Positions 8,077-16,332 of a stretch of 64,000 nucleotides of DNA are shown one piece after another. How positions within the stretch are numbered: position 1 is the first letter of the stretch; each line of letters begins with the position of its first letter. The stretch is from an uncultured Bacteroidia bacterium. GTDB taxonomy: Bacteria; Bacteroidota; Bacteroidia; Bacteroidales; UBA932. A program made the translations under genes and the position numbers. The stretch lies in assembly GCA_902788175.1 (NCBI GenBank), contig CADAJF010000003.1, positions 62,001 through 126,000 on the forward strand, given 5' to 3'. The notes below the pieces were generated by a model. The model searched no databases. It was not told where the DNA came from and saw nothing but the letters and a program-made list of their open reading frames with translations.

Positions 8077-9039
8077 ATGGCAGCTCCCGTTTTTCTGAAA
8101 AAAGGCCGCAAGGTGAATAATTATGACTTGTTTGCCAACCATGCCTGGTATACACCGGGCGTGAAGGGTATGTTCGGCCTGCTGGGCTGGTTCCTGCTGG
8201 GCAATTTGCTGGGTTCTCTGGTGGTGCTCGTTTTAGGCGCCTTCGTCCCCCAGGAAGTGCTGCAAAAATACAGCATGCTGGTCCTGTACCCGCTTAGCTT
8301 CCTTCCGGCCATGGTATATGTAGCCGGCCGCAGCCAGCGAAACAGCCTGTTCGAGACCGGTTACAAGCTCAACAGCGGCAACTGGGCCCCTTTCAAATGC
8401 TGGCACATAGCCCTTATTACGGTGGCTCTTACCTATGCCACCATGGTAGTGGCAGACCTTCCCAACTACTACAATTACAAGCTCACCACTGCTTCGCCCG
8501 GCATGAAGGCTTTCTACGACGCTTTCGTGGAGATCATGAAAACCATCGTGGAAGGCCCATTCTGGAGCTCTTTCCTGGTTACGGCCATCTTTGCCCCCAT
8601 CTTTGAAGAATGGTTGTGCCGGGGCATGGTGCTGCGCGGCCTGCTGACCAAGATGAAGCCTTTCTGGGCCATCGTAATCAGCGCCCTTTTCTTCGCGCTC
8701 ATCCACATGAATCCCTGGCAGGCCCTGAATGCTTTTATCCTGGGCGTGGTCATGGGCTATGTGTACTACAAGACAGGCTCTCTCCTTCTTACCATCCTTA
8801 TCCACTTTGTGAACAACGGCACCGCCGTGGTTCTGTCCCAGTTCACCTCGCAGGAAACGGAAACCTATATGATAGAAACTATGGACAAAGGTGAGTACAT
8901 GGCGCTTTATGCCGTGGGGCTGGTGGTGCTGGTGGCCTGCCTCTATGCTTTCCGCCGCATTCCGCTGCAGCAGGAGCGGGGAAATATCGATACCGTAGAA
9001 CTTCCCATTCCGGAGACCGATGCAACAGCAGGAGAATAA
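8077..9039 (+). CDS. CPBP family intramembrane metalloprotease (Rce1/CAAX-like)
   Basis: 320 residues, about eight membrane helices. The three family motifs are present: FEEWLCRG (EExxxR, about residue 178), FALIHMNP (FxxxH, about 207) and HFVNNG (HxxxN, about 245). These residues form the intramembrane metal/Glu active site of CAAX-type proteases. Substrates in bacteria are mostly unknown. The ATG at 8077 directly follows the previous stop; a GTG at 8113 is a possible later start. The 3' end overlaps the next gene by 20 nt. Confidence 0.9.
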   Translation: MAAPVFLKKGRKVNNYDLFANHAWYTPGVKGMFGLLGWFLLGNLLGSLVVLVLGAFVPQEVLQKYSMLVLYPLSFLPAMVYVAGRSQRNSLFETGYKLNSGNWAPFKCWHIALITVALTYATMVVADLPNYYNYKLTTASPGMKAFYDAFVEIMKTIVEGPFWSSFLVTAIFAPIFEEWLCRGMVLRGLLTKMKPFWAIVISALFFALIHMNPWQALNAFILGVVMGYVYYKTGSLLLTILIHFVNNGTAVVLSQFTSQETETYMIETMDKGEYMALYAVGLVVLVACLYAFRRIPLQQERGNIDTVELPIPETDATAGE

Positions 9040-9340
9040 AGACCGCTGGGCCTGGCTCAAGCGCAGCGACCACAACTACCTGATACCCTTTGTGATAGTG
9101 ACAACAACAGGGGTGGCGCTGTGGCTGCTCTTTTTTGCCCACACCAGCGTGCTCAACTGGGTCAAGGCCTCGATAGAGGTAAAAAGCCAGGAAAAGGAAA
9201 TGCAGCGCCTGCAGCGGGAGATTGAGCAGATGGACAAGGAGATAGACAATCTCCGGAACAACCGGGACTCCCTGGAATCCTTTGCGCGCGGCACCTATCA
9301 CTTTGCCGCCCCCGGGGACGACGTATATATTCTGGAATAA
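9020..9340 (+). CDS. FtsB/DivIC-like septum formation initiator
   Basis: 106 residues: a short cytoplasmic start, one membrane helix (about 22-42) and a heptad coiled coil (about 50-85, QRLQREIEQMDKEIDNLRNN), ending in GTYHFAAPGDDVYIL, the usual FtsB/DivIC C-terminal motif. Such proteins bridge FtsL and FtsQ in the divisome. The gene overlaps its upstream neighbour by 20 nt and its last 43 nt are antisense to the end of folP. Confidence 0.88.
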   Translation: MQQQENKDRWAWLKRSDHNYLIPFVIVTTTGVALWLLFFAHTSVLNWVKASIEVKSQEKEMQRLQREIEQMDKEIDNLRNNRDSLESFARGTYHFAAPGDDVYILE

Positions 9341-10113
9341 AGCCGGGCGGTCTGTACCGCTTCTTTCACGTCATGTGAGCGCAGCCAGGTGGCGCCGCGC
9401 TCCAGGGCGGCAAACTGCAGAACTTGCGTAGCAGGCATTGCCTCCAAGGGGGTGATGCCCAGCGCTTTGTATATCATGCTCTTTCGCGAGAGGCCCGCAA
9501 GGATGGGGCGTCCCAGCTCCAGCAGGCGCTCCATGCCGCGCAGCAGTTCATAGTTCTGCTCCAGGGTTTTTGCAAAGCCGAATCCAGGGTCCAGGATCCA
9601 CTCCCGGATACCGGCATCGGCCGCCTGAAGTGCAAAGTCCCGGAAATAGGCCAGCACATCTTCTGTGATATCGCTATAGTCCGTGCAGCCTTGCATGGTC
9701 TGGGGCGTTCCCCTCATGTGCATGGCTACATACGGAAGCCCCAGTTGCCCTACGGTGGACAGCATCTGGGGGTCCAGTGTTCCGGCGCTCACGTCATTGA
9801 CCAGGAAGGGGCCGATGATCCCGTACGAGCGCCGGACAATCTCTGCGCGGTAGGTGTCAATGGAGATGCTTCCGGGCGTGACGAAGGGGGCGATATCCTG
9901 AAGGACGGGCTCCAGGCGGCGCCACTCTTCCTCCAGGGAAGGCTGGGGGGAACCGGGACGGGTGGAGCAGGCACCAAGGTCTGCAATCTGGGCCCCCTCC
10001 TCCCACATTTTGCGGATACGGGCGGTGGCATCGGCCCCCTGTACCCGGCTGCCTTCAAAAAAGGAGTCCGGCGTAAGGTTCACGATGCCCATGATATGGA
10101 TATTCTCTGCCAT
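9298..10113 (-). CDS. folP: Dihydropteroate synthase
   Basis: 271 residues from the ATG at 10113 (MAENIHIMGIVNLTPDSF); the open frame extends upstream to 10404 but only antisense to the TonB receptor gene. FolP joins pABA and hydroxymethyl-dihydropterin pyrophosphate. Both signatures are present: GIVNLTPDSFFEG and DLGACSTRPGS (usually GGxSTRPG; here GACSTRPG), plus INDVSAG-type (VNDVSAG), DPGFGFAKT, GLSRKS and RSHDV. It ends antisense over the 3' end of the FtsB-like gene. Confidence 0.93.
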   Translation of the reverse strand: MAENIHIMGIVNLTPDSFFEGSRVQGADATARIRKMWEEGAQIADLGACSTRPGSPQPSLEEEWRRLEPVLQDIAPFVTPGSISIDTYRAEIVRRSYGIIGPFLVNDVSAGTLDPQMLSTVGQLGLPYVAMHMRGTPQTMQGCTDYSDITEDVLAYFRDFALQAADAGIREWILDPGFGFAKTLEQNYELLRGMERLLELGRPILAGLSRKSMIYKALGITPLEAMPATQVLQFAALERGATWLRSHDVKEAVQTARLYSRIYTSSPGAAK

Positions 10114-10120
10114 AGCCGTG

Positions 10121-10149
10121 CAAAGATAGCTAAAAAAAGCGTAACTTTG
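10121..10149. promoter_or_regulatory. Divergent -7 elements for folP and the TonB receptor
   Basis: On the minus strand TATCTTTG (10121-10128) serves folP; on the plus strand TAACTTTG (10142-10149) serves the TonB receptor gene. Both match TAnnTTTG and each lies 7-8 nt from its start codon, so the leaders are very short or absent. Confidence 0.6.
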
Positions 10150-10156
10150 TGGGCCG

Positions 10157-12247
10157 ATGAAAAGGCTTCTTCTCATAGGAGGGCTCCTGGGAGCTGTCTG
10201 GAGTGCCGGGGCGCAGGAGCTTCGCGACACGCTGGAGGCTTCTCGTGTGTCGGTGATCCGCGAAAAGATGCGCAATACCACACAGACGGGCCTGATGCGC
10301 ATAGAGAGTAAGCAGCTTACCTCGGGGATGGCGGTTTTCGGCTCGCCGGACGTAATCAAGAAGCTGCAGATGCTTCCCGGGGTGGCTGCCGGCAACGAGC
10401 TCATGAGCGGCCTCTATGTCCATGGCGGCGACGGCAACGACAACCTCTTCCTCCTGGACGGCGTTCCGCTGTACAATATCACCCATTTCGGCGGCCTTTT
10501 CTCCAGTTTCAATACGGATGTAATAGACAACCTGGACTTCTATAAAAGCGGTTTTCCGGCGCGTTACGGCGGCCGCATGTCTTCCGTGGTAGATGTCCAG
10601 ACAAGGGAGGGAAACCTGGAAAAATACCACGGCAGCGCCTCCCTGGGCCTGATAGACGGTCGCCTGCAGGTGGAAGGGCCCGTCGTGAAGGGAAAGAGCT
10701 CGTTCAACCTGGGGCTCCGGCGCTCATGGATGGACCTTGTCACCATCCCGGCCATCATGTATGCCAATCGTCGGAACGGAACGGACCAGACAGTAGGCGG
10801 CGGTTACGCCATGTGGGATGTGAATGCCCGCTTCACGCACCATTTTTCTCCGCAGCACAGCCTCAACGCCTGCTTCTACACCGGGGCCGACGACCTGCAC
10901 GCCAGCATGGAGGACTCTGATGCCAAGATGCGGATAGGCGTAAACTGGGGAAGCCTTACAGGCTCCGTAGCGGATGAGTACCAGTTCTCCAAAAAGCTCA
11001 GGGCCAGGAACTTGCTCTACTATACCCAGAGCACATCGGATACCGGCTACCGCTTCGAGATAGGGGATGGGGATACGCAAACCGTGATGAACATGGACGA
11101 CAGCGACATCTCCTATGTCCGGGAAATAGGTCTTGGCTCCCACTGGGACTGGTACCCCAATTCGTTCAACCATGTGCGTTTCGGGGCATCGGCCCAGTAT
11201 CACTGGTACCATAGCGGGCGCTCGTTCAGTTCATCCACGGTGCAGGGGAGCACTGTTCTCCGGGAGGCCTCCGACAGCGAAAGCCAGGGCTACCGTTCCT
11301 TCGAGCCGGCCATCTACGCAGAGGACGAGTTTTTCCTCCGTTACAACCTTACGCTCAATGCGGGCATCCGGCTGGCCTTTTTCGCCACGCCGGGCAAGAT
11401 ATGGCCTTCCATAGAGCCCCGGGCTGCGTTCAAATGGCTCATTACCAGGGATATATCGGCCAAAATATCTTATACGCGCATGAGCCAGTTCGCGCACCTG
11501 GTGGCGGCACTTTATATGGACCTTCCCTCCAACAGCTGGATGCCTTCCACCGCCGCTGCCCGCCCCATGGTCAGTGACCAGCTGGCAGGCGGGCTGTACA
11601 CTAGTTTTGGCCCGTTTACGCTTAACCTGGAAGGCTGGTACAAGACCATGGACCACATCCTGGTGTATAACGGCAGCAATACTTTTGTGCCGCCCATTAC
11701 AGAATGGGAGAAAAGCTTCGCGGAGGGGAAAGGCCGCTCCTACGGCCTGGAGCTGGAGGCTACCTATGAGAAGGGGCCCCTTACTTTGTCGGCTTACTAT
11801 ACGCTGTCCTGGTCGCAGCGCTATTTTGAGGCCATCTACGGCAGTTGGTTCCCGGACCGCAACGACAACAGGCACAAAGTGAATCTGGTGGCTTCCTGGC
11901 ATTTTGCCAGGCGCTGGGAACTTTTTGCCAACTGGAACTACCACAGCGGCAACCGCATCACTTTCCCTTCGCATTACCTGGAAGAGAATGGTTCGCGCCG
12001 ATACCTCTATGACCAGCCCTACAACACCGCCCTGCCGGACTACCACCGGCTGGACGTGGGCCTGGATTTCTCCACTGCTTTCCGTAACGGTCATGTCCTT
12101 AAGTTCAACCTTAGCGTGTACAACGCTTACAACCACCTGAATGCCTCGCTGGCCTTTCTGGAAACAAAGGAAGACGGCTCTTTTACCGGCATGGCCTACG
12201 GCCTGGTACCCATCATTCCCACCCTTACGGTCACCTATAGATTCTGA
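10157..12247 (+). CDS. TonB-dependent outer-membrane receptor
   Basis: 696 residues with a signal peptide (to about residue 19, SAGAQ). The plug domain (about 45-150) has VIKKLQMLPGV, GGDGNDNLFLLDGVPLYN and ARYGGRMSSVVDV, all typical of TonB plugs. A 22-strand barrel follows and ends in the aromatic YRF. There is no N-terminal carboxypeptidase-like domain, so it is shorter than SusC proteins. It is translationally coupled (TGATG) to a DUF4249 lipoprotein, a recurring Bacteroidetes pair whose substrate is unknown. Confidence 0.92.
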   Translation: MKRLLLIGGLLGAVWSAGAQELRDTLEASRVSVIREKMRNTTQTGLMRIESKQLTSGMAVFGSPDVIKKLQMLPGVAAGNELMSGLYVHGGDGNDNLFLLDGVPLYNITHFGGLFSSFNTDVIDNLDFYKSGFPARYGGRMSSVVDVQTREGNLEKYHGSASLGLIDGRLQVEGPVVKGKSSFNLGLRRSWMDLVTIPAIMYANRRNGTDQTVGGGYAMWDVNARFTHHFSPQHSLNACFYTGADDLHASMEDSDAKMRIGVNWGSLTGSVADEYQFSKKLRARNLLYYTQSTSDTGYRFEIGDGDTQTVMNMDDSDISYVREIGLGSHWDWYPNSFNHVRFGASAQYHWYHSGRSFSSSTVQGSTVLREASDSESQGYRSFEPAIYAEDEFFLRYNLTLNAGIRLAFFATPGKIWPSIEPRAAFKWLITRDISAKISYTRMSQFAHLVAALYMDLPSNSWMPSTAAARPMVSDQLAGGLYTSFGPFTLNLEGWYKTMDHILVYNGSNTFVPPITEWEKSFAEGKGRSYGLELEATYEKGPLTLSAYYTLSWSQRYFEAIYGSWFPDRNDNRHKVNLVASWHFARRWELFANWNYHSGNRITFPSHYLEENGSRRYLYDQPYNTALPDYHRLDVGLDFSTAFRNGHVLKFNLSVYNAYNHLNASLAFLETKEDGSFTGMAYGLVPIIPTLTVTYRF

Positions 12248-13251
12248 TGAAAAGGTTCCTTCATATAATGGGCCTCGCGGCGCTGCTCTCCTCCTGCGAG
12301 ATTCCCTTCGACCTGAAAGAAGGAGGGGAGCCGAAGATTTACATGCAGAGTCAGGTGGGGGCGTGGGGCGTGTATGTGATGCCTCAGGTAGTGCAGCCGC
12401 TTGGCGGAAAGAGCGTGGATGTCTCTTCCCTGGATGTGGAGGTGTGGCTGGATGATGAGCAGGTTCCGGTGCAGCGTTACGGAGACTATTACGAGGGCTC
12501 CTACGGCCGCCTGTGTGAGGAAGGCCGCCGGGTGAGCGTGGTGGTGCGTGGGGAGGGCCTGGAGACAGCCAGGGGCGAAACCCGGGTGGTTCATTCCCCG
12601 AAAGTGGTCGATTACAGCTGGACCCGGGTGCAGGTGGATACCATCCGCGCCCTGCAGGTGAGCATTACCCTGGATCATGCTCCCGGCGAGGGAGAGTACT
12701 ACGGCATCGAGATTTTGGAGCATGACCAAGTTGAATATCTTGACGGAAGCAAGAGGGCGTATTTGACTTTCTTAACCCCCGGCTATATTCTTACGGCGGC
12801 CGAAAGCGTGAGCCTGGACCTGGCGGACTTCGTGCAGGTAAACTACGATGGCTTTCGCCTGGGCGGCGCAGATTATCAGCCGCTGACCCTGCTTAGCGAC
12901 AAGCATTTTGACGGCGCCACTTACCGCTTCTACCTGAATTCTTTCGACACCTCTGTCCTTTCAGGCATCCGGGACAGGCTGCCGGACCCGGATACCGGCA
13001 TAGACGGTGGGGTGGACCCTTCCTGGATCCCCGTCAAAAAAGAAACTCGTTACGATTTTTATTTCCACAGGCTCTCTCCCGAGTTCTATTTCTATGCCCG
13101 TGCGCTTTACCAGAGCAATTTTGACTTTCTGGCCAACATGGGGCTCATTCCGGCCAACTTCACCTGGAGCAATGTCTCCGGCGGCATGGGTTATGTGGGG
13201 GCGAGGGGCTCCACCCGCTTCGAACTGGTGCCGGAGGAGGAAGAATTGTAA
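12247..13251 (+). CDS. DUF4249 lipoprotein, partner of the TonB receptor
   Basis: 334 residues. A lipoprotein signal peptide ends at Cys17 (LAALLSSC). The remaining sequence is beta-rich and fits DUF4249, a family found beside TonB receptors in Bacteroidetes and thought to act as its surface partner. The start codon shares its A with the receptor stop codon. It ends in an acidic tail (PEEEEL). Confidence 0.8.
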   Translation: MKRFLHIMGLAALLSSCEIPFDLKEGGEPKIYMQSQVGAWGVYVMPQVVQPLGGKSVDVSSLDVEVWLDDEQVPVQRYGDYYEGSYGRLCEEGRRVSVVVRGEGLETARGETRVVHSPKVVDYSWTRVQVDTIRALQVSITLDHAPGEGEYYGIEILEHDQVEYLDGSKRAYLTFLTPGYILTAAESVSLDLADFVQVNYDGFRLGGADYQPLTLLSDKHFDGATYRFYLNSFDTSVLSGIRDRLPDPDTGIDGGVDPSWIPVKKETRYDFYFHRLSPEFYFYARALYQSNFDFLANMGLIPANFTWSNVSGGMGYVGARGSTRFELVPEEEEL

Positions 13252-13258
13252 AAAATAT

Positions 13259-13289
13259 TTTGGTATTTCGGGAAAAGGTACTACCTTTG
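13259..13289 (+). promoter_or_regulatory. Promoter of tRNA-Val
   Basis: TTTG (13259-13262), a 19-nt spacer and TACCTTTG (13282-13289): a full match to the Bacteroidetes consensus. It lies 12 nt before the tRNA. Confidence 0.75.
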
Positions 13290-13300
13290 CATCCCGCAAC

Positions 13301-13375
13301 AGGGGCGTAGCTCAGCTGGTTTAGAGCGCTTCAGTCACATTGAAGAGGTCATCGGTTCGAATCCGATCGTCCCTA
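13301..13375 (+). tRNA. tRNA-Val (anticodon CAC)
   Basis: 75 nt fold as a full cloverleaf: acceptor AGGGGCG/CGTCCCT with one G-U pair, D stem GCTC/GAGC, anticodon stem CTTCA/TGAAG, a 7-nt loop GTCACAT giving anticodon CAC, variable loop AGGTC, and T stem ATCGG/CCGAT with loop TTCGAAT. CCA is not encoded. Position 32 is G, which is uncommon (usually a pyrimidine). Confidence 0.93.
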
Positions 13376-13418
13376 CATAAGAGTTGATAATCAATAAGTT
13401 AGGTTCAGCTCGACCCCA

Positions 13419-13455
13419 AAAAGGCCCGAAAATCATTTTTTGGGGCCTTTTTTTC
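13419..13455 (+). terminator. Intrinsic terminator after tRNA-Val
   Basis: The stem AAGGCCC...GGGCCTT, extended by the A-run/T-run pairing AAAA/TTTT, is followed by TTTTTT. It also faces the 3' end of the convergent ATPase gene and may work in both directions. Confidence 0.8.
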
Positions 13456-13497
13456 AGAATTTCTTTGTAGATAATAATAAGCGTACGGGAGGCTCAT

Positions 13498-14820
13498 CTA
13501 TAGCAGGGCCTTGTCTAGCAGGAAAGGAATGACCCCGACGTAACTGATACCGTCTTCGTCCGTCCATAGCTTCTGATTCCCGTCCAGAACGACAATCTTT
13601 CGGAAGAAATCCCCGGAGTTCTTGAGCGAGCACGTCTCCTGAGTTCTCTTTTCGTCGGTATCCACATTCAGCGCAGACTGAATATAGATCTTCTGTGAGC
13701 CGGTATTGACAATGAAATCAATCTCATATTGCACCTGGGCTCTCTTGCCGTCTTCTCCTTTGGTGACCACTTCGACGACGCCGACATCAACCGCAAAGCC
13801 CCGGATAACAAGTTCGTTGAAGATGATATTTTCCATAAGGTGAGAGCGCTCCTGCTGCCTGTAATTGAGTTTGGCATTGCGGAGGCCTACATCAGTTGCA
13901 TAATACTTGAGCGGGGTGCAGTAGTACTTGCGGCCCTTGACATCATACCGCTTGGCATGCTTGAACAGGTAAGCATCTTCCAGATAGTCCAGATAGTTTT
14001 TTATGGTATGGTCAGAGGTGGGAATCCCAAGGCGAGATCCCGCCGTATTTGCTTGTTTATGGGTGTTGGTAAGGGAGCCGACCGCCGAGTACAGGGAATC
14101 TACCAGGGCGTCCAGGATGGTATCGTCTTTCAACTTATAGCGCTCAACTATATCCTTGAGATAGACACGCTTGTGAAGGGCGTTCAGGTATGAGCGCTTT
14201 TCTGTCTCATCCGGTTCCAGTACGGCCAGCGGCATGCCACCGTAGGTAAGGTATTCCTCAAATGCGTCGGCCTTTTCTCCTCCGACAAATGAATAGAACT
14301 CTGAAAAGGATAGCGGGAAAACGCGGATTTCGCTGCCCCTGTCACGGAAATTGGTGACAATGTCCGAGGACAGCATCTTGGAATTACTTCCGGTAACATA
14401 GACATCCAGGTACTTCTTGGAGAGGAGATCGTTCAGCGTGTCATAGAAGGTGGTGTATAGCAGATCCCTGTCTTCCTCCGGCACGCTGCTTTCATCGACG
14501 TCCGAGTTCTTGACTTTGTAGGACATCTGGATTTCATCGATGAAAACATAGTACTGCTCCTTGTGGTTGGATGCGCGGGAAAGTACGTATTCTCCAAGGA
14601 CAATCGGATTTCTGTATGCAGCGTGTTCCTTCCTGTCAAGGGCCACCTCAATAATATGGTCTTCCGGAACACCGGATTCCAGCAGGTGGTGCTTGTACAG
14701 GTCGAAAAGCAAGAATGACTTACCACATCGGCGGATGCCGGTGATGATTTTCACTTTCCGATTCCACTTATGGGAGATAATCTTCTGAAGATAATGCGTT
14801 CTCTCGATAATCATAATCAA
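13498..14820 (-). CDS. AAA_14 / DUF4143 ATP-binding protein
   Basis: 440 residues. Walker A is GIRRCGKS (about residue 28) and Walker B YVFIDEIQM (about 93); a sensor-like VTGSNSKML follows. The C-terminal DUF4143 part (about 215-390) has a winged-helix segment and the nuclease-like YEIDFIVN stretch near residue 370. This ATPase family is often present in many copies in anaerobes; its role is not established, though defence or mobile-element functions have been proposed. Codons are clearly more A+T-rich than in the neighbours, suggesting acquisition. An alternative ATG is at 14814. Its promoter lies inside a palindrome. Confidence 0.85.
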   Translation of the reverse strand: MIMIIERTHYLQKIISHKWNRKVKIITGIRRCGKSFLLFDLYKHHLLESGVPEDHIIEVALDRKEHAAYRNPIVLGEYVLSRASNHKEQYYVFIDEIQMSYKVKNSDVDESSVPEEDRDLLYTTFYDTLNDLLSKKYLDVYVTGSNSKMLSSDIVTNFRDRGSEIRVFPLSFSEFYSFVGGEKADAFEEYLTYGGMPLAVLEPDETEKRSYLNALHKRVYLKDIVERYKLKDDTILDALVDSLYSAVGSLTNTHKQANTAGSRLGIPTSDHTIKNYLDYLEDAYLFKHAKRYDVKGRKYYCTPLKYYATDVGLRNAKLNYRQQERSHLMENIIFNELVIRGFAVDVGVVEVVTKGEDGKRAQVQYEIDFIVNTGSQKIYIQSALNVDTDEKRTQETCSLKNSGDFFRKIVVLDGNQKLWTDEDGISYVGVIPFLLDKALL

Positions 14821-14831
14821 GTCCTATTAAG

Positions 14832-14873
14832 CCACTGCAAATTTAGTCAAAATTTCGACTGTTTTTGCAGTGG
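14832..14873. promoter_or_regulatory. 42-nt palindrome overlapping the ATPase promoter
   Basis: Outer arms CCACTGCAAA (14832-14841) and TTTGCAGTGG (14864-14873) are perfect complements. Inner arms AGTC (14845-14848) and GACT (14857-14860) add to it. On the minus strand a TAAATTTG -7 element (14838-14845) lies in one arm. This is the layout of an operator or an autoregulatory hairpin. Confidence 0.6.
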
Positions 14874-15114
14874 AGCTGCATATTTTCATCAATTGTATAG
14901 GAAAAGTGTAAAGCCGAGTGTTGTCCACATCTCCCAAACCCCCTTACCTTTTTTGGCTCGCCCGCGTGGCGTTTTTGGCAACTTTTTCTTTTAAAAAAAG
15001 TAATAAGGGAGAGGAAATGTATTTTTGGCTGTCTTTTTGGTATAAAAAAGCGAAATTTTGCAAATTTTAAAAATAGTTATTATCTTTGTCTCAAGGTCTA
15101 AAAACTAGTGCACT
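14874..15114. other. A+T-rich intergenic region before the AraC gene
   Basis: The gap between the ATPase start and the AraC gene has no supportable gene. It holds long A and T runs around 14980-15070 and, at its end, the AraC promoter. Nothing else was recognised. Confidence 0.6.
15057..15088 (+). promoter_or_regulatory. Promoter of the AraC-type regulator
   Basis: TTTG (15057-15060), a 20-nt spacer, then TATCTTTG (15081-15088), 26 nt before the start codon. Both boxes match the Bacteroidetes consensus. Confidence 0.75.
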
Positions 15115-16047
15115 ATGGAAGACAAAGGTTTTCATACGGTTGATATCCGGCGCATCAAAAAGTTTACGCCGTTCGTGGAAGAATACGCTTTAGGCAACGA
15201 CTTCCTGCTGGGGGATCTCAGGTCAGAGGATCTTGCGAAGCATCCCAACCTGCTCACGGCTTTCCAACACCCTTTCCGTTTTGACGGCTTCATGTTCTTC
15301 TTCCTCCGCAAAGGGTATTTCTCCCTGGATATGAACCTCCATTCCTACCAGCTGCTGGAAAGTTCACTGCTGGTGGTGCTGCCGGGCAGTATAGTGCGCT
15401 TTACAGCAGGTGATTTCCCGGATCCGGAACTGGATCTTCTCTTTGTGCTGGTAGCCAGGGAGTATCTGGGCAACATCCCCTTCGACTTCAACAAAGTCTT
15501 CCAGGACAGCATGCGCATGTGGAAGCACCCCTGCATCCTCCTCAAGGGAGAGTCCTTCAGCATGGCGGTGGACTATATGCGCCTCACGCGCACGCTCATG
15601 CGCTCCCGCCATGAGAATAAGCGGGAGATTATCGGCTCGCTGCTTACCTCGTTCCTGTATATTGTGATGGACCTTTGGTCCACGCAAAAGCAGGAGGAAC
15701 TGCTGGCGGGGGACAGCAAGTCCTCTACCCGCCTTGGCCAGCTGTTTGAGCGTTTCATCACCCTGGTCACGGAATACCACTGCGAGGAACGTACCGTAGC
15801 CTTCTACGCAGAGCAACTGTGCCTTACGCCCAAGTACCTTTCCCGCCTCGTGAGGGAAGCCAGCGGCCGCAGCGCCCCGGAGTGGATAGACTCCTTTGTG
15901 ATCCTGGAGGCCAAGAACCTGCTCAAATACTCGGAAAAGAGCATCAAGGAAATAGTCTTTGCCCTCCACTTCCCCAACCAGTCAGTCTTCTACAAATTCT
16001 TCAAGGCCCACACCGGTCTCACCCCCAGCCAGTTCCGGAAGGAATAG
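15115..16047 (+). CDS. AraC-family transcriptional regulator
   Basis: 310 residues. The N-terminal part (about 1-160) resembles an AraC cupin-like sensing domain. The C-terminal part (about 210-308) has two helix-turn-helix units: FYAEQLCLTPKYLSRLVREASG and IKEIVFALHFPNQSVFYKFFKAHTG split across residues 235-300, ending TPSQFRKE, the standard AraC end. The ligand is unknown. It stands upstream of the lipoprotein region at 16179-18222 on the same strand and may control it. Confidence 0.92.
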   Translation: MEDKGFHTVDIRRIKKFTPFVEEYALGNDFLLGDLRSEDLAKHPNLLTAFQHPFRFDGFMFFFLRKGYFSLDMNLHSYQLLESSLLVVLPGSIVRFTAGDFPDPELDLLFVLVAREYLGNIPFDFNKVFQDSMRMWKHPCILLKGESFSMAVDYMRLTRTLMRSRHENKREIIGSLLTSFLYIVMDLWSTQKQEELLAGDSKSSTRLGQLFERFITLVTEYHCEERTVAFYAEQLCLTPKYLSRLVREASGRSAPEWIDSFVILEAKNLLKYSEKSIKEIVFALHFPNQSVFYKFFKAHTGLTPSQFRKE

Positions 16048-16063
16048 TTTTTGTAAGAAAGCC

Positions 16064-16094
16064 TTGCATTTATTTGGTAAAATAAGTACATTTA
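16064..16094 (+). promoter_or_regulatory. Possible promoter of the micro-ORF / lipoprotein unit
   Basis: TTG (16064-16066), a 20-nt spacer, and TACATTTA (16087-16094), one mismatch from TAnnTTTG. The 15-G tract lies just downstream in the predicted leader. Confidence 0.35.
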
Positions 16095-16119
16095 CCAGTT
16101 GAAAAAAAACGTGGCATGC

Positions 16120-16134
16120 GGGGGGGGGGGGGGG
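16120..16134 (+). repeat. Homopolymer of 15 G
   Basis: An unbroken run of 15 G lies between the candidate promoter and the micro-ORF at 16179. Such runs slip during replication and can switch expression. The length may also be an assembly error. Confidence 0.8.
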
Positions 16135-16178
16135 ATAAAAAAACGAAAAAGTTAACTACAATAATAACCAAGCGGATC

Positions 16179-16310
16179 ATGAAAGGAGTCGAAAAAGAAA
16201 AGTATCTCCCGCCCGTGTGCGAGGAGTTTGAGTTTATGCCGGAAGGCGTAATTGCCGGCAGCAACAAAAGTGCGACGGCCGAAGGCACCCAATGGGGTGG
16301 AGGTTATTGA
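16179..16310 (+). CDS. 43-residue micro-ORF upstream of a surface lipoprotein
   Basis: The ATG at 16179 opens a 43-residue peptide beginning MKGVEKEKYLPPVCEEF and ending WGGGY. Short peptides of the form 'MK..KY..P..E...F' often precede surface-protein genes in Bacteroidales and have no known role. The frame also runs upstream into the G tract, but the ATG at 16179 fits those peptides best. It ends 22 nt before the lipoprotein start. Confidence 0.55.
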   Translation: MKGVEKEKYLPPVCEEFEFMPEGVIAGSNKSATAEGTQWGGGY

Positions 16311-16332
16311 TGGATCTTTAAAGGACGCAACA

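Noticed and set aside
9424-10311. Antisense frame over folP
   Set aside because: folP has its promoter and family motifs; this frame is only a by-product.
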